DNA of 31,805 bases, taken from CAYXVU01 sp964468725 (GTDB taxonomy: Bacteria; Acidobacteriota; Blastocatellia; UBA7656). The stretch lies in assembly GCA_964468725.1 (NCBI GenBank), contig CAYXVU010000049.1, forward strand, positions 1 through 31,805, given 5' to 3'. How positions within the stretch are numbered: the first letter of the stretch is position 1; each line of letters starts with the position of its first letter. Both the position numbers and the translations under genes were made by a program. Under the pieces are notes generated by a model, which searched no databases, was not told the DNA's origin, and was given only the letters and a program-made list of their open reading frames with translations. Shown piece after piece: positions 7,918 through 15,968 of this stretch.

Positions 7918-9672
7918 CTACTGATAGATAGGATAGGCAATCGGTGCAGGGCCGCCAAAGAGCGTGATGATCTTTTTCATGGTTTCGTCTTGGGTCGCCC
8001 GAAACGAAGCCGGTGAGCCGCCTCGATTGTAGATCACAAAATAGAGTCTGCCTTTGGTACGAGTATGGATGACGCCAGCCAATGCGCTGACTCCACTGAG
8101 GGTTCCGGTCTTCGCGATGAGCGAGCCACGGTAGACATCAGTAAATCGTCGCTGTAGCGTCCCCGCATCAATCCCTGCAACCGGCAGAATGTGTTCCAAA
8201 GAGAGATCGTGTTGCATTAAGTAGTGATTCAGTTTCTTGAGAATTTGCACAGTCGCGCGCGGCGAGAGCGCATTGTCGCCCAACCCCGATCCGGTTACGA
8301 TGCGTGCCTCTTCCTCCTTCAAGCCCACTTCCGTTTTTAAGAAGCGGTCAACCGCAGATGGGCCACCGATAAATTGGCTGACCGTCTCGGCCATCCAGTT
8401 GTTGGAGAAGTCATTCAAAGCTTTCAGGACGCGGATTAGGGGCAGCGACGTATGGATGGCTAAGGGTTTGAGGTTTGTGGTATCGACAATCGCTTCAGAG
8501 ATAGTTTCTCCGAGGATGGTCAAATGCGGGGGTTCGTCCGGTCTGATCGGGAACGGATTCCCCGCACTGTGGCTGAGGCGTGAAGCAGCCGCTTTCATCG
8601 CCAGCATGCGCGAATAGGCGGATTGAGTGGCGGCAGTCCATTTATCGGTTGTAATGATGGTGCGAAAACTGCGCGCCGATGCTTCGCGCGTGCGGTTGAA
8701 GTTGCAATGGAATTGGCCGAGTACATACAGGTTTCCTTCGACCGTTCGAATGCCGCTGCTATTGAGGCGGTCAGCCAACAACAGGACATTCTCAGAGACG
8801 AAAGCCAAATCGCCGCTGCCAATCACATAGATCGAACCGCGCAGGGTTCCGGTTTCCTGATCCAGCACCCCATCCGTATAGATAGAAGTTCGAAAGCGAA
8901 AATCATGGCCAAGTTTGGAGATTACAGCCAGCGAAGTCGCCACCTTGGTGACAGAAGCCGGATTAAATTTTCGGTCAGCGTTGTACTCACCTAATACTTC
9001 CCCATCTTCTGTCTCAAGTATGAAGCCTTGATTTTCGTAGTTGAACCGGCGAGCCAGCAAGCTTTCCGCAAATGCGGCCACTAGCGGATTTTCCGGCAAA
9101 ACCGGTTTGGCTAATTCATCCGTTGGCGAGGTGAGCGGCTTTTCGACAACATCCGGGTCTAAGTTCTCATCGTTCTCTTCGTCGTTGCGCTGCTCCTGCG
9201 GAACGGCCAGAACCCCGTCCGTCGCAGAGGAAGACCGACCGGGCGAAGTTCTTACCACGCCGGAGGCGGGCTGATTCCACGACTCGGTCAAAAATTTCTG
9301 TATCGGAGAGCTTTTATAGGAAGGCGTGTATCGCGCCACCCGCGAGCGGCTCTTGCTTCGGCTTTTGGTCGAACGCCGCGCGTTGTAAGCTTTGCCACGT
9401 TTGGCGCTTGCGCGAGTTACCGATTTACCGCCCTTGTTTTTTGAAGAGCGTGCGACGACCGTTTTCTTCGCCGATTTCGAAGATAGCTTCTTACCGCTGG
9501 CTTTAGTCGTCTTGACGGAAGACTTAGCTGTCCTTGCTTTTGAACTAGATTTCGACCGCTGAGAGGTCACGCCGAGAGCCAAAGTTTGACTGGAAGCGAG
9601 TACCGTAATCAGTACGAATGCAAGGAGAGCAGGAAATTTGAGCAGGAAGTTTCGGTTGACAGCCTTCATCAT
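7918..9672 (-). CDS. dacB: D-alanyl-D-alanine carboxypeptidase/endopeptidase (PBP4 type, peptidase S13)
   Basis: A 584-aa penicillin-binding protein acting on peptidoglycan stem peptides outside the cytoplasmic membrane. The start is the tandem ATG at 9672, seven bases after AGAGGA. Residues 1-33 are a signal peptide. The catalytic triads are present: SVTK (Ser240, Lys243) in FNPASVTKVATSLAV, SNN at 423-425, and KTG at 521-523 in LIAKTGTLSGVSALAG. Between signal and enzyme lies an unusual segment: residues about 35-120 are almost entirely Lys, Ser, Arg, Ala and Thr, followed by an acidic stretch at about 160-190. The basic part could bind anionic cell-wall polymers (inference). The S13 inserted domain is short here, with only about 180 residues between SVTK and SNN. 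Confidence 0.92.
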   Translation of the reverse strand: MMKAVNRNFLLKFPALLAFVLITVLASSQTLALGVTSQRSKSSSKARTAKSSVKTTKASGKKLSSKSAKKTVVARSSKNKGGKSVTRASAKRGKAYNARRSTKSRSKSRSRVARYTPSYKSSPIQKFLTESWNQPASGVVRTSPGRSSSATDGVLAVPQEQRNDEENDENLDPDVVEKPLTSPTDELAKPVLPENPLVAAFAESLLARRFNYENQGFILETEDGEVLGEYNADRKFNPASVTKVATSLAVISKLGHDFRFRTSIYTDGVLDQETGTLRGSIYVIGSGDLAFVSENVLLLADRLNSSGIRTVEGNLYVLGQFHCNFNRTREASARSFRTIITTDKWTAATQSAYSRMLAMKAAASRLSHSAGNPFPIRPDEPPHLTILGETISEAIVDTTNLKPLAIHTSLPLIRVLKALNDFSNNWMAETVSQFIGGPSAVDRFLKTEVGLKEEEARIVTGSGLGDNALSPRATVQILKKLNHYLMQHDLSLEHILPVAGIDAGTLQRRFTDVYRGSLIAKTGTLSGVSALAGVIHTRTKGRLYFVIYNRGGSPASFRATQDETMKKIITLFGGPAPIAYPIYQ

Positions 9673-10074
9673 AAATCGTCCTCTCAAGTCTGCGCGTCAA
9701 GGGATGTTCGCTTCAGCCCTCTTCATTCACAAGGGTCAAACCAGCCGGACAGTGAATGAACTCTCAACTGCTCAAGCATCTCATCTAACGCTGTGATTGC
9801 TGGCAGGGGCTAACGACTCATAGACCCGACAGGCTTGCAAGCTGAACCATATCACAGGTTTTGCCTTTGGTCTATAAAGTAATAAATTCGCAAGAAAATA
9901 TCTCGCGGGTTAGAGTTCTCGTCAAAACGCTACCCTATGGGTTCGCTTTTATCCTTTATCCATTTCTCCATGTCGCTTCCTCATTTATCGATCTATTTTA
10001 CCGATGCTGATCCCTTGCCCTGTGATGTAGACTGCCTGACAGTGAGACAAATCCAAATTGAAGGAGGAGAATGC
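9673..10074. other. 402-base intergenic region between divergent dacB and selenoprotein genes
   Basis: No ORF here is convincing. The region must hold two divergent promoters, but I see no clear -35/-10 pair. It contains a 7-base inverted repeat, CTGTGAT at 9791-9797 and ATCACAG at 9851-9857, enclosing the palindrome GCTTGCAAGC at 9833-9842. An AT-rich stretch follows at about 9871-9900. The ribosome binding site AAGGAGGA of the downstream gene is at 10061-10068. Confidence 0.5.
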
Positions 10075-10302
10075 ATGCCGAAAAAACAGGTTTTGATTTA
10101 TGGGAAAGCCGGTTGACCCTATACGGAGGCCGCCCGTGAGGACTATGGCCAAAAAGGATTTGCGGTTACCTACTATGACGTAAAGGTGGATGGTGACCGG
10201 TTGCAAGAGATGCTTGGTTATTCTGAAGGGCAACGGCGCGTCCCGGTGATTGTCGAAAATGGTCACACCGCCATTGGCTTTGGCGGCAGTTGAGGGGTCT
10301 GA
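10075..10302 (+). CDS. Glutaredoxin-like selenoprotein with two selenocysteines (UXX-star-like)
   Basis: A 75-residue protein interrupted by in-frame TGA codons at 10114 (codon 14) and 10291 (codon 73), which I read as selenocysteine. The ATG at 10075 follows AAGGAGGA by six bases. The translation starts MPKKQVLIYGKAG-U-PYTEAARED: the glutaredoxin first strand and active-site loop, with U-P-Y-T in place of the classic C-P-Y-T. A cis-Pro loop follows (RRVPVIVENG), and the end is IGFGGS-U-GV. This matches the small redox family I know as UXX-star. Each TGA is followed by a suitable hairpin (separate entries). Frame, codon use and motif order stay intact across both TGAs, which argues against a pseudogene. 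Likely role: thiol/selenol redox chemistry. Stops are tandem TGA TGA at 10300-10305. The gene is convergent with the Clp cluster. No selA, selB, selC or selD is in the window. Confidence 0.85.
10128..10150 (+). promoter_or_regulatory. Candidate bacterial SECIS hairpin for the first Sec codon
   Basis: Starting 12 bases after the first TGA, GGCC (10128-10131) pairs with GGCC (10147-10150). Above it lie G-C, one C.A mismatch and two C-G pairs closed by the loop GTGA (10136-10139), with TAT (10144-10146) bulged. The loop begins with G about 20 bases after the TGA, as expected for a SelB-binding bSECIS. A competing fold pairs ACGG (10123-10126) with CCGT (10134-10137). Which forms cannot be decided by eye. 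Confidence 0.55.
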
Positions 10303-10323
10303 TGAGCAACGGTCGGTTGCTCA
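10303..10323 (+). promoter_or_regulatory. Candidate bacterial SECIS hairpin for the second Sec codon
   Basis: TGAGCAAC (10303-10310) and GTTGCTCA (10316-10323) form a perfect 8-bp stem with the loop GGTCG. The loop starts 18 bases after the second TGA. Its GGUC sequence is also in the apical loop of the E. coli fdhF SECIS, where G and U contact SelB. The stem lies in the 3' untranslated region and includes the second of the tandem stop codons. Without a T tract it is a poor terminator, which supports a SECIS role. Confidence 0.7.
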
Positions 10324-10336
10324 CCTTTCAACGCAA

Positions 10337-10383
10337 AGAGGGGGCATAGGATTCCTGAACAGTTGCATTCCTGTGCCCTCTCT
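10337..10383. terminator. Long hairpin between convergent selenoprotein and Clp genes
   Basis: AGAGGGGGCATAGGA (10337-10351) pairs over 15 positions with TCCTGTGCCCTCTCT (10369-10383), including two G-T wobbles, around a 17-base loop. It sits between two convergent genes, 10 bases before the stop of the minus-strand gene. There is no T tract on either side, so it would be an atypical bidirectional terminator or an RNA-end stabiliser. Confidence 0.5.
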
Positions 10384-10393
10384 CAGGCAGACT

Positions 10394-12679
10394 TCAGATA
10401 TCACCCTTCTCCCTGATCTTCAACTCCTGTGACTCCGAAAGGTCAAGCACAAGGGTTTGCGGTTGCCGCTTCGGATGATCGAGCAGGTAACGAGAAAGCG
10501 GCACGATGATCAAGTTTTCAATCGTACGCTGCAATGGTCGCGCCCCATAACGGGGGTCGTATCCCAGATGGGCTAGCCAGCGGATAAGCGCCTCTGTCCA
10601 TTCCAACCGCACGCGATACCTTTCCATCCCTTCGCGGCGCGCAATCTCGCGCAACTCTTTTTCCGTCAACGCCACAATCATCGCTTCATCGAGAGGGTTG
10701 AATTGCACAATCGCATCAATTCGGTTAAAGAATTCGGGTCTGAAAAACGCCATCGCCTCTGCCGCGTATGAAGGCGCTTGGGTCTTACCGAACCCCAGGC
10801 CTTCGAATCGCTCGGCACCGAGGTTGGAGGTCATGATCATGACGGCGCTGCGAAAGGTCGTCACTCGGCCGAAGCGATCCGTCAACCGACCTTCATCGAA
10901 CACGCTGAGGAAAAGATCAAAAACATCAGGAGCAGCCTTTTCGATCTCATCGAGCAAAACCACCGTGAAAGGTTGAGCGCGAACCCGCTTAATGAAATCG
11001 CTCACCCCGCCGTCTTCACCCGTAACCAACCGGCTTGCTGAGCCGTAAAGCGAATACTCACTCATATCGAGCCGTACCAATCGTTCGTATTGCTCACCGT
11101 GTCCGAAAAAGTATCTTGAAATCGCTTTCGCCAGTTCCGTCTTTCCCACTCCCGTCGGCCCGCAAAATAAGAGCACGGAAATCGGACGTTGCGGATCATT
11201 AAGGCCTGCCTTAAAGGTTAACACCAGATTGGTCGCCCGCTCGCAGGCTTCGTGCTGACCGATCACTTGCGCCGAAAATTCGGCACGGACTTCGTCAGCT
11301 TGCAAAGTAGTTTCGTCTCGTAAAAATTTTTCTGGCAATCCGGTTTGGCGAATGAACTGGCGAATGACCAACTCTTCATTGATGCTGCTGGCCCCATCGA
11401 GGCTCGCGCGATGAAACAGCTCATTGACAAAGCCGACAGACCTTCCGGGAAATGAAGCATAAGGAGAAAACCTCTTGAACAAGCGATAAATCAAACCCAC
11501 CGTTCCGAAGGCGGCTTCGATATACAGATTGCTGCTCTGCATCGCCACCACTCGTTGCAAAACCGCCAGCGCACCGCTCTGCTGAAAACCTTCGATATTG
11601 ACGATCTGAAAAGCGTCGGCAAATCCGGGCAACAATCTGCGACAAGCGTCCAATTCGGCAGGTGTCGCTTCTCCAACTAATCGCAGTTCACCCCGCTGAA
11701 TGTAGGGTAAAAAGAAAGAGGCGAGGCTATCGGGTGCACCCGTTCCGCCACTGTGCAATAGCTCCAAAAGGTTTTCAACACAGAGTACGCCATTCAATCG
11801 AGCCAGTTCGTAAATCACCCGTTCGGCGCGTTGTTCCCACTGCCCCAGATAGCGCATTCCAGCTATCAATCTACCGCCGCTGGTCATCCAGAACTTTCTC
11901 CGGTGCAATTTATAGGCATCGGTTTCGAACCGATCCGGCTTTTCCGCCTCGCGTTCTAGTTGCCTGACGGCATCAACCAGAATCGTTGTCTTTCCGACGC
12001 CCGACTCACCGACCAGAATAACGCTGGCTGTCTCTCTTTCCAGCCGCAGCACTAATTCGGCAACCTCGCGGTCACGCTCATAGGCGCGGGAATACTGTTT
12101 CCGCAGGGCGCGGTCACCCAGCGGTTCCGCGACTGAAGGTAGGGCTTCCAAATCGGCTTCATCTATCTCGCCCCTCTCTGTATGGAATATGTTGAGGCTG
12201 ATCTCTTCTAATCTGACTTCTTTCGGCGGCAGGTAACGCGACAACGCTTGCGGAGTCTTCCCTTTCAGCGCCTCTTGCAGGTAATGGCTGACCAACTCTT
12301 TGAGGGCTCTCTCTTCGTAGTAATAAAAGTGGATGCCGAGGGTGGGCAGGGTTCCTATAAAAATGCCATCGGACTGCCGACCGTAGACGCAAGGAACCTT
12401 GATCGGCATCACTTCGGCACTCGGATAAATGCGTTCATTGGCATGATATTCGGGGCGAATATCAACTCGAAGGGTGAGTTGTTCGGCCTCCTGAAAATCG
12501 GGAGCTGGCCACCACGAATTCTCCTTGTAGCCCCATTGTAAAAATTCCCGAAGCTGTCGCAACGCTTCGTCAGCCGATTTGGCCACCGCCGCCGGGATAT
12601 TGTTAAACGGCACTAAAGCGGCAGTAAAATAGCCGTCAAAATCTTCCCAAATCAGTACTGGGAAACGATAGGTTGCCAA
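10394..12679 (-). CDS. Clp-type double AAA+ ATPase, paralogue A (shortest, no release-factor-like tail)
   Basis: A 761-aa cytoplasmic ATPase, last of three same-strand paralogues. The start is TTG at 12679, 16 bases after the stop of the upstream gene, so translation is probably coupled. Residues 1-165 look like two alpha/beta modules resembling HicB (FPVLIWEDFDGYFTAALVPF, then VYGRQSDGIFIGTLPTLGI). D1 has Walker A GESGVGKT (224-231), but its Walker B reads VLCVEN, with Asn303 replacing the catalytic Glu. D2 is intact: Walker A GPTGVGKT (507-514), Walker B LLDE (Asp577, Glu578), sensor 1 TSN, arginine finger in FFNR and sensor 2 GARPLQR. The D2 pore segment LVTGEDGGV lacks GYVG. LGF (628-630) sits where ClpA/ClpC bind ClpP. 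No ClpB coiled-coil middle domain is present. Probably acts with the two neighbouring paralogues, perhaps as a mixed ring (inference). Confidence 0.88.
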   Translation of the reverse strand: MATYRFPVLIWEDFDGYFTAALVPFNNIPAAVAKSADEALRQLREFLQWGYKENSWWPAPDFQEAEQLTLRVDIRPEYHANERIYPSAEVMPIKVPCVYGRQSDGIFIGTLPTLGIHFYYYEERALKELVSHYLQEALKGKTPQALSRYLPPKEVRLEEISLNIFHTERGEIDEADLEALPSVAEPLGDRALRKQYSRAYERDREVAELVLRLERETASVILVGESGVGKTTILVDAVRQLEREAEKPDRFETDAYKLHRRKFWMTSGGRLIAGMRYLGQWEQRAERVIYELARLNGVLCVENLLELLHSGGTGAPDSLASFFLPYIQRGELRLVGEATPAELDACRRLLPGFADAFQIVNIEGFQQSGALAVLQRVVAMQSSNLYIEAAFGTVGLIYRLFKRFSPYASFPGRSVGFVNELFHRASLDGASSINEELVIRQFIRQTGLPEKFLRDETTLQADEVRAEFSAQVIGQHEACERATNLVLTFKAGLNDPQRPISVLLFCGPTGVGKTELAKAISRYFFGHGEQYERLVRLDMSEYSLYGSASRLVTGEDGGVSDFIKRVRAQPFTVVLLDEIEKAAPDVFDLFLSVFDEGRLTDRFGRVTTFRSAVMIMTSNLGAERFEGLGFGKTQAPSYAAEAMAFFRPEFFNRIDAIVQFNPLDEAMIVALTEKELREIARREGMERYRVRLEWTEALIRWLAHLGYDPRYGARPLQRTIENLIIVPLSRYLLDHPKRQPQTLVLDLSESQELKIREKGDI

Positions 12680-12695
12680 CTCTTTCGCCTCGCTC

Positions 12696-15600
12696 TCATT
12701 TGAATAGGAACTCTTCCGGCAAAGGCAAATTGGAAAGCAGGAAGCTTCGCAACGCTGAGCTCAAGGGCAGACCTTCGGTCATCAAACCGGAACGCAGATC
12801 AAGCGTCGCCCCCGCCTCATCATACAGACGGATCACCGGCGGCAAGTCGGATTCCAATTCTTTCGCAAGCGTAAATGAATCTTCGGGTAAGCTGCCGCCT
12901 GCCGCCACCGTGACGCGAATCGGCACCAATGCTTCTTCTTTCGAAAGAAACAGATGCGTCCCTTGTTCTATCAACGCCAGAGCATAGGCGCTGACGCCGC
13001 TCAGCAGAAGTTGATGCCTGCCTCCCGTTTGCGCCTCCTTGTCCGCCCTTACCGTCGCTTCAAACCCTAATTGGTCGCGGAAAAGCTTTTCATACAATCT
13101 TGTCAACTTGTTCCCGAACGGCTTGCTCACCTCATTCGCCGCCCACACCTGCACCACTGCACGATGCTGTGACGCTTCTCGCACCGTCGCCAATTCATTG
13201 AGTAGAGCCGCCTCACGCGTCAAATCGGCCAAATAGTCTGCCAGCTCACGCCCGATGGGTTGGCTCTCTCCCTCGATACGTTTCATGTAGCCGCGCAAAT
13301 CGTCTGCCTCGTTGATCTCTCGATGCAACCGTTCGAGGGTACGATCTTTTCCTATCGCTCGCGCAAGGGTGCGCCGCTTCCCGCGCGGCGAAGGGGCAAG
13401 AAAGATACCGCCACTGCGTCGAGTCTTCGCCGCCAAGTCGCCTACATATTCGTGCATCTTGCGAAGTTTTTGCAGTTGTTCTTTGACGACGAAATAATGG
13501 TATTGATCGGGGGCGATGGTGTCCGTTCCAATGGCTCCCATTGGCCTCGCCGCCTGTATCTCCTCTTCGACTTGATCGAGCAAATCCTCAACGCAAGCCA
13601 TCACCTCTTGGCTGTCATCCAAAGCAAACGTGGCAACCCGAAAAGGCTGTATCTCGGCGTAAATTAGCCGATCAACCCGTGTGCCAACACCTTCCTTGGT
13701 TGGAAAGATGCTGATAACGGTTGGCGTCCCCGGGGCAATTGCGGCTAGCCGAGCCGCGACAGGAGAGGTGAGCCGTTGCTCGATAGTACGTTTCAACGCT
13801 CGCGCTCCAAGGAGAGGGTGATACCCTTGTTCGATTATGGACACCATTGCTCTTTCATCAATTTGAAGAATGCACTTCCGGCGCACCAATCCATCGCGCT
13901 TGAAGACATCCCGCAGCATCAGGCGAGCAACCTTCTGTATATCGGCGCGGCTCAATCGCTCGAAGGGCAGAATCCGATCCAAGCGATTGAAAAACTCCGG
14001 CTTAAAGAATTTCTGCGCGGCTTTCACATAGCTTCCCCCCTCGCGCGAATGTCCGCGTTTGAATCCCAGATTTCCGCTCGCCTCCTTTACGCCGAGATTT
14101 GAAGTTAAAATCACTATGGCGTTGGTGAAATCCGATGTACGCCCAAGGGCGTCTGTCAACCGGCCCTCGCCAAGCAGTTGCAAAAGCAGATTGAAGACAT
14201 CGGGATGCGCTTTTTCGATTTCATCGAGCAGAATGACGGAGAAAGGCTGGCGACGAATCGCGCTTGTCAGTAACCCTTCCGGCTGATCGAACGTGCCAAC
14301 TAAACGCGCCACCGAATGAGGAGAGACAAATTCGTTCATGTCGAACCGCAGAATCTTCTCCGCGCTCCCAAATAAGTATCGCGCGACGGCTTTCGCGCAC
14401 TGTGTCTTCCCGACTCCGGTTGGGCCGAGAAATAAGAACGAGGCCAGCGGTCGCGTCGGGTCGTTGAGCCGCGCTTTGGCGATGCTAATCACATCGCCAG
14501 CCGCCACAAGAGCCTTGTCTTGCCCGATAACATCCTTTCCCAAGGCGGTAATAATATCGTCGCGCGATAGGGTCGTTTCATCATCGAGAAAAGAGAGCGA
14601 TAACCCGCTCTTCGCTTGAAACTCCGTGAGGACATGGGCGCGGGTGATGGGAGCGTTGCGATATTTTTGAGCCAGTTGCCGTAAGAATTTGGCAGCTTTT
14701 CCGGGAAAGGCTGCGTCGCGCGCATACCGCCGATGCAGGTCTATCACGGTCGGCAAGGCCTCTATCTCAAAGAGGCATCGCAGCAGCCTTTCCAGTTCTC
14801 GGATGAGGCCGATCTGGATTTGCAGGGTCTCCTCGTCATCCGTCTCTCTGATATGAAGGATTTGAAAAAGGTCGGCAAAACTCCTATCGCGTTCTTGTAA
14901 GACGCGGAAGGCTTCGGGAGTGATTTCGCCGAGCACCCTGACTTCCCTTCTCTCAACATAGGGTTTGAGGACGTGAGCAACGCTCAGATTCGAATCGCTG
15001 GTCAATCCAGCAGTAAATAGCCCCAAGAGATTATCGAAATAGAGAACGTGGTTCTTTGTGCCTGCTTCTTTCAATATCGCCAGCAAGCGATTCTCCCATT
15101 GACCCACGTAAGACATTCCTGAAATCAGGCGCTGCGGTGAAATCAACCATACGTTGTCCTGACCAGTATAGGGCTGCTCGCTTCTTTTTACTCGCTGATA
15201 AACGCATTCATGAATGACGGCGGTTTTTCCAACTTGCCGCGCTCCCATCAAAAGCACCGGGCGTTTATCTTTGCCATCTAATAGCCGCGCCAGTTCGCTG
15301 ACCTCCTCAACACGCAGAATCGCCCGATCCAAGTCATCCGGGTATTGCCAGTTCAAACAACGCCCGACTTTTTGCAACTCTTCCGCGCCGCTCAACACTT
15401 CTTGCCCCCCGAGTAGTGCGAAGAGAGAAGGCTTTCTTGGCTCGCTGACCAACGGCGTGATGATGTCGAGTTCCAAATCTACTAACCAGGCTTCGCCTTT
15501 GAGCGAGTAGGGTTCAGGGTCGAATTCATGGCCGGTCTGCTTCTCTAGTTCACGAAAATATCGGGTCAGCACGTTCGTCGCCCGCTCGCTCAGCGATTGC

Positions 15601-15968
15601 CCGCGTTCGAGATCAAACCAGAGGTCAGGGAACGTCGGCGTGAACACAAGTTTCCGTCCGAATTGCGGTGTAGAAACGAATAAAAGGCGGCATGAAAAGC
15701 TGCGGTTCCCAAGCAAAATCTTTAGCTTTAACGATTGACTCTCTAGGTGCGGATAGTAACAATAGCGCGCCAGTTCATCGTGTCGCACCTGACGAGCGAG
15801 GCCATCAAGGTGCTGACGAACCTCCTTGAACAACCGATTGATGGCGCGGGTCAGGATTTCATCGCGCTCTCGCGGTGAATCAACGAAAAGAGGTCGAACG
15901 GTATAGACTGCCCCCATCGTCTTCTGCGATGGATTCCTCTCAACATAGATGGGTATTGTAATCTTCAC
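12696..15968 (-). CDS. Clp-type double AAA+ ATPase with C-terminal release-factor-like domain, paralogue B
   Basis: A 1090-aa protein, middle gene of the cluster, starting at GTG 15968 with a weak ribosome binding site. Residues 1-145 contain two putative HicB-like modules. D1: Walker A GARQVGKT (242-249), Walker B VLYFDN with Asn313 for the catalytic Glu. D2: Walker A GPTGVGKT (515-522), Walker B LLDE (582-583), arginine finger FFNR, sensor 2 GARALKR; the pore segment VGTFDQPEG lacks GYVG, and NLGFK (LGF 634-636) sits at the ClpP-loop position. Residues about 785-1090 lie beyond any Clp ATPase. They resemble class I release factors: a helical region, then VVQVWAANE...LTRLYEKLFRDQLGF, LLLSGVSAYALALIEQGTHLF, and a tail IRLYDEAGATLDLRSG closely like RF2 IRSYVLDDSRIKDLRTG. 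The GGQ catalytic domain and the SPF/PxT codon-reading tripeptide are absent. Function inferred: ribosome-linked AAA+ machine. Confidence 0.85.
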   Translation of the reverse strand: MKITIPIYVERNPSQKTMGAVYTVRPLFVDSPRERDEILTRAINRLFKEVRQHLDGLARQVRHDELARYCYYPHLESQSLKLKILLGNRSFSCRLLFVSTPQFGRKLVFTPTFPDLWFDLERGQSLSERATNVLTRYFRELEKQTGHEFDPEPYSLKGEAWLVDLELDIITPLVSEPRKPSLFALLGGQEVLSGAEELQKVGRCLNWQYPDDLDRAILRVEEVSELARLLDGKDKRPVLLMGARQVGKTAVIHECVYQRVKRSEQPYTGQDNVWLISPQRLISGMSYVGQWENRLLAILKEAGTKNHVLYFDNLLGLFTAGLTSDSNLSVAHVLKPYVERREVRVLGEITPEAFRVLQERDRSFADLFQILHIRETDDEETLQIQIGLIRELERLLRCLFEIEALPTVIDLHRRYARDAAFPGKAAKFLRQLAQKYRNAPITRAHVLTEFQAKSGLSLSFLDDETTLSRDDIITALGKDVIGQDKALVAAGDVISIAKARLNDPTRPLASFLFLGPTGVGKTQCAKAVARYLFGSAEKILRFDMNEFVSPHSVARLVGTFDQPEGLLTSAIRRQPFSVILLDEIEKAHPDVFNLLLQLLGEGRLTDALGRTSDFTNAIVILTSNLGVKEASGNLGFKRGHSREGGSYVKAAQKFFKPEFFNRLDRILPFERLSRADIQKVARLMLRDVFKRDGLVRRKCILQIDERAMVSIIEQGYHPLLGARALKRTIEQRLTSPVAARLAAIAPGTPTVISIFPTKEGVGTRVDRLIYAEIQPFRVATFALDDSQEVMACVEDLLDQVEEEIQAARPMGAIGTDTIAPDQYHYFVVKEQLQKLRKMHEYVGDLAAKTRRSGGIFLAPSPRGKRRTLARAIGKDRTLERLHREINEADDLRGYMKRIEGESQPIGRELADYLADLTREAALLNELATVREASQHRAVVQVWAANEVSKPFGNKLTRLYEKLFRDQLGFEATVRADKEAQTGGRHQLLLSGVSAYALALIEQGTHLFLSKEEALVPIRVTVAAGGSLPEDSFTLAKELESDLPPVIRLYDEAGATLDLRSGLMTEGLPLSSALRSFLLSNLPLPEEFLFK

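Noticed and set aside
9985..10266. Minus-strand 93-codon ORF opposite the selenoprotein
   Set aside because: It has no ribosome binding site or recognisable motif and is the antisense shadow of the selenoprotein gene.
10075..10302. Glutaredoxin pseudogene with two stop mutations
   Set aside because: Both TGAs fall at Cys/Sec positions, the frame and motifs are intact, and each TGA has a hairpin at SECIS distance.
10394..12679. Annotating paralogue A as disaggregase ClpB
   Set aside because: It has no coiled-coil middle domain, no GYVG pore loop in D2 and an altered D1 Walker B; the N-domain is also not the helical Clp repeat.
12180..12679. HicAB toxin-antitoxin system from the HicB-like N-terminus
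   Set aside because: The similarity is only to the fold pattern inside an ATPase, and no HicA-like partner gene is present.
13257..15968. GGQ tripeptide in paralogue B at residues 187-189 as the release-factor catalytic motif
   Set aside because: It lies in the linker before D1, far from the RF-like tail, and without the basic RxSGxGGQ context of release factors.
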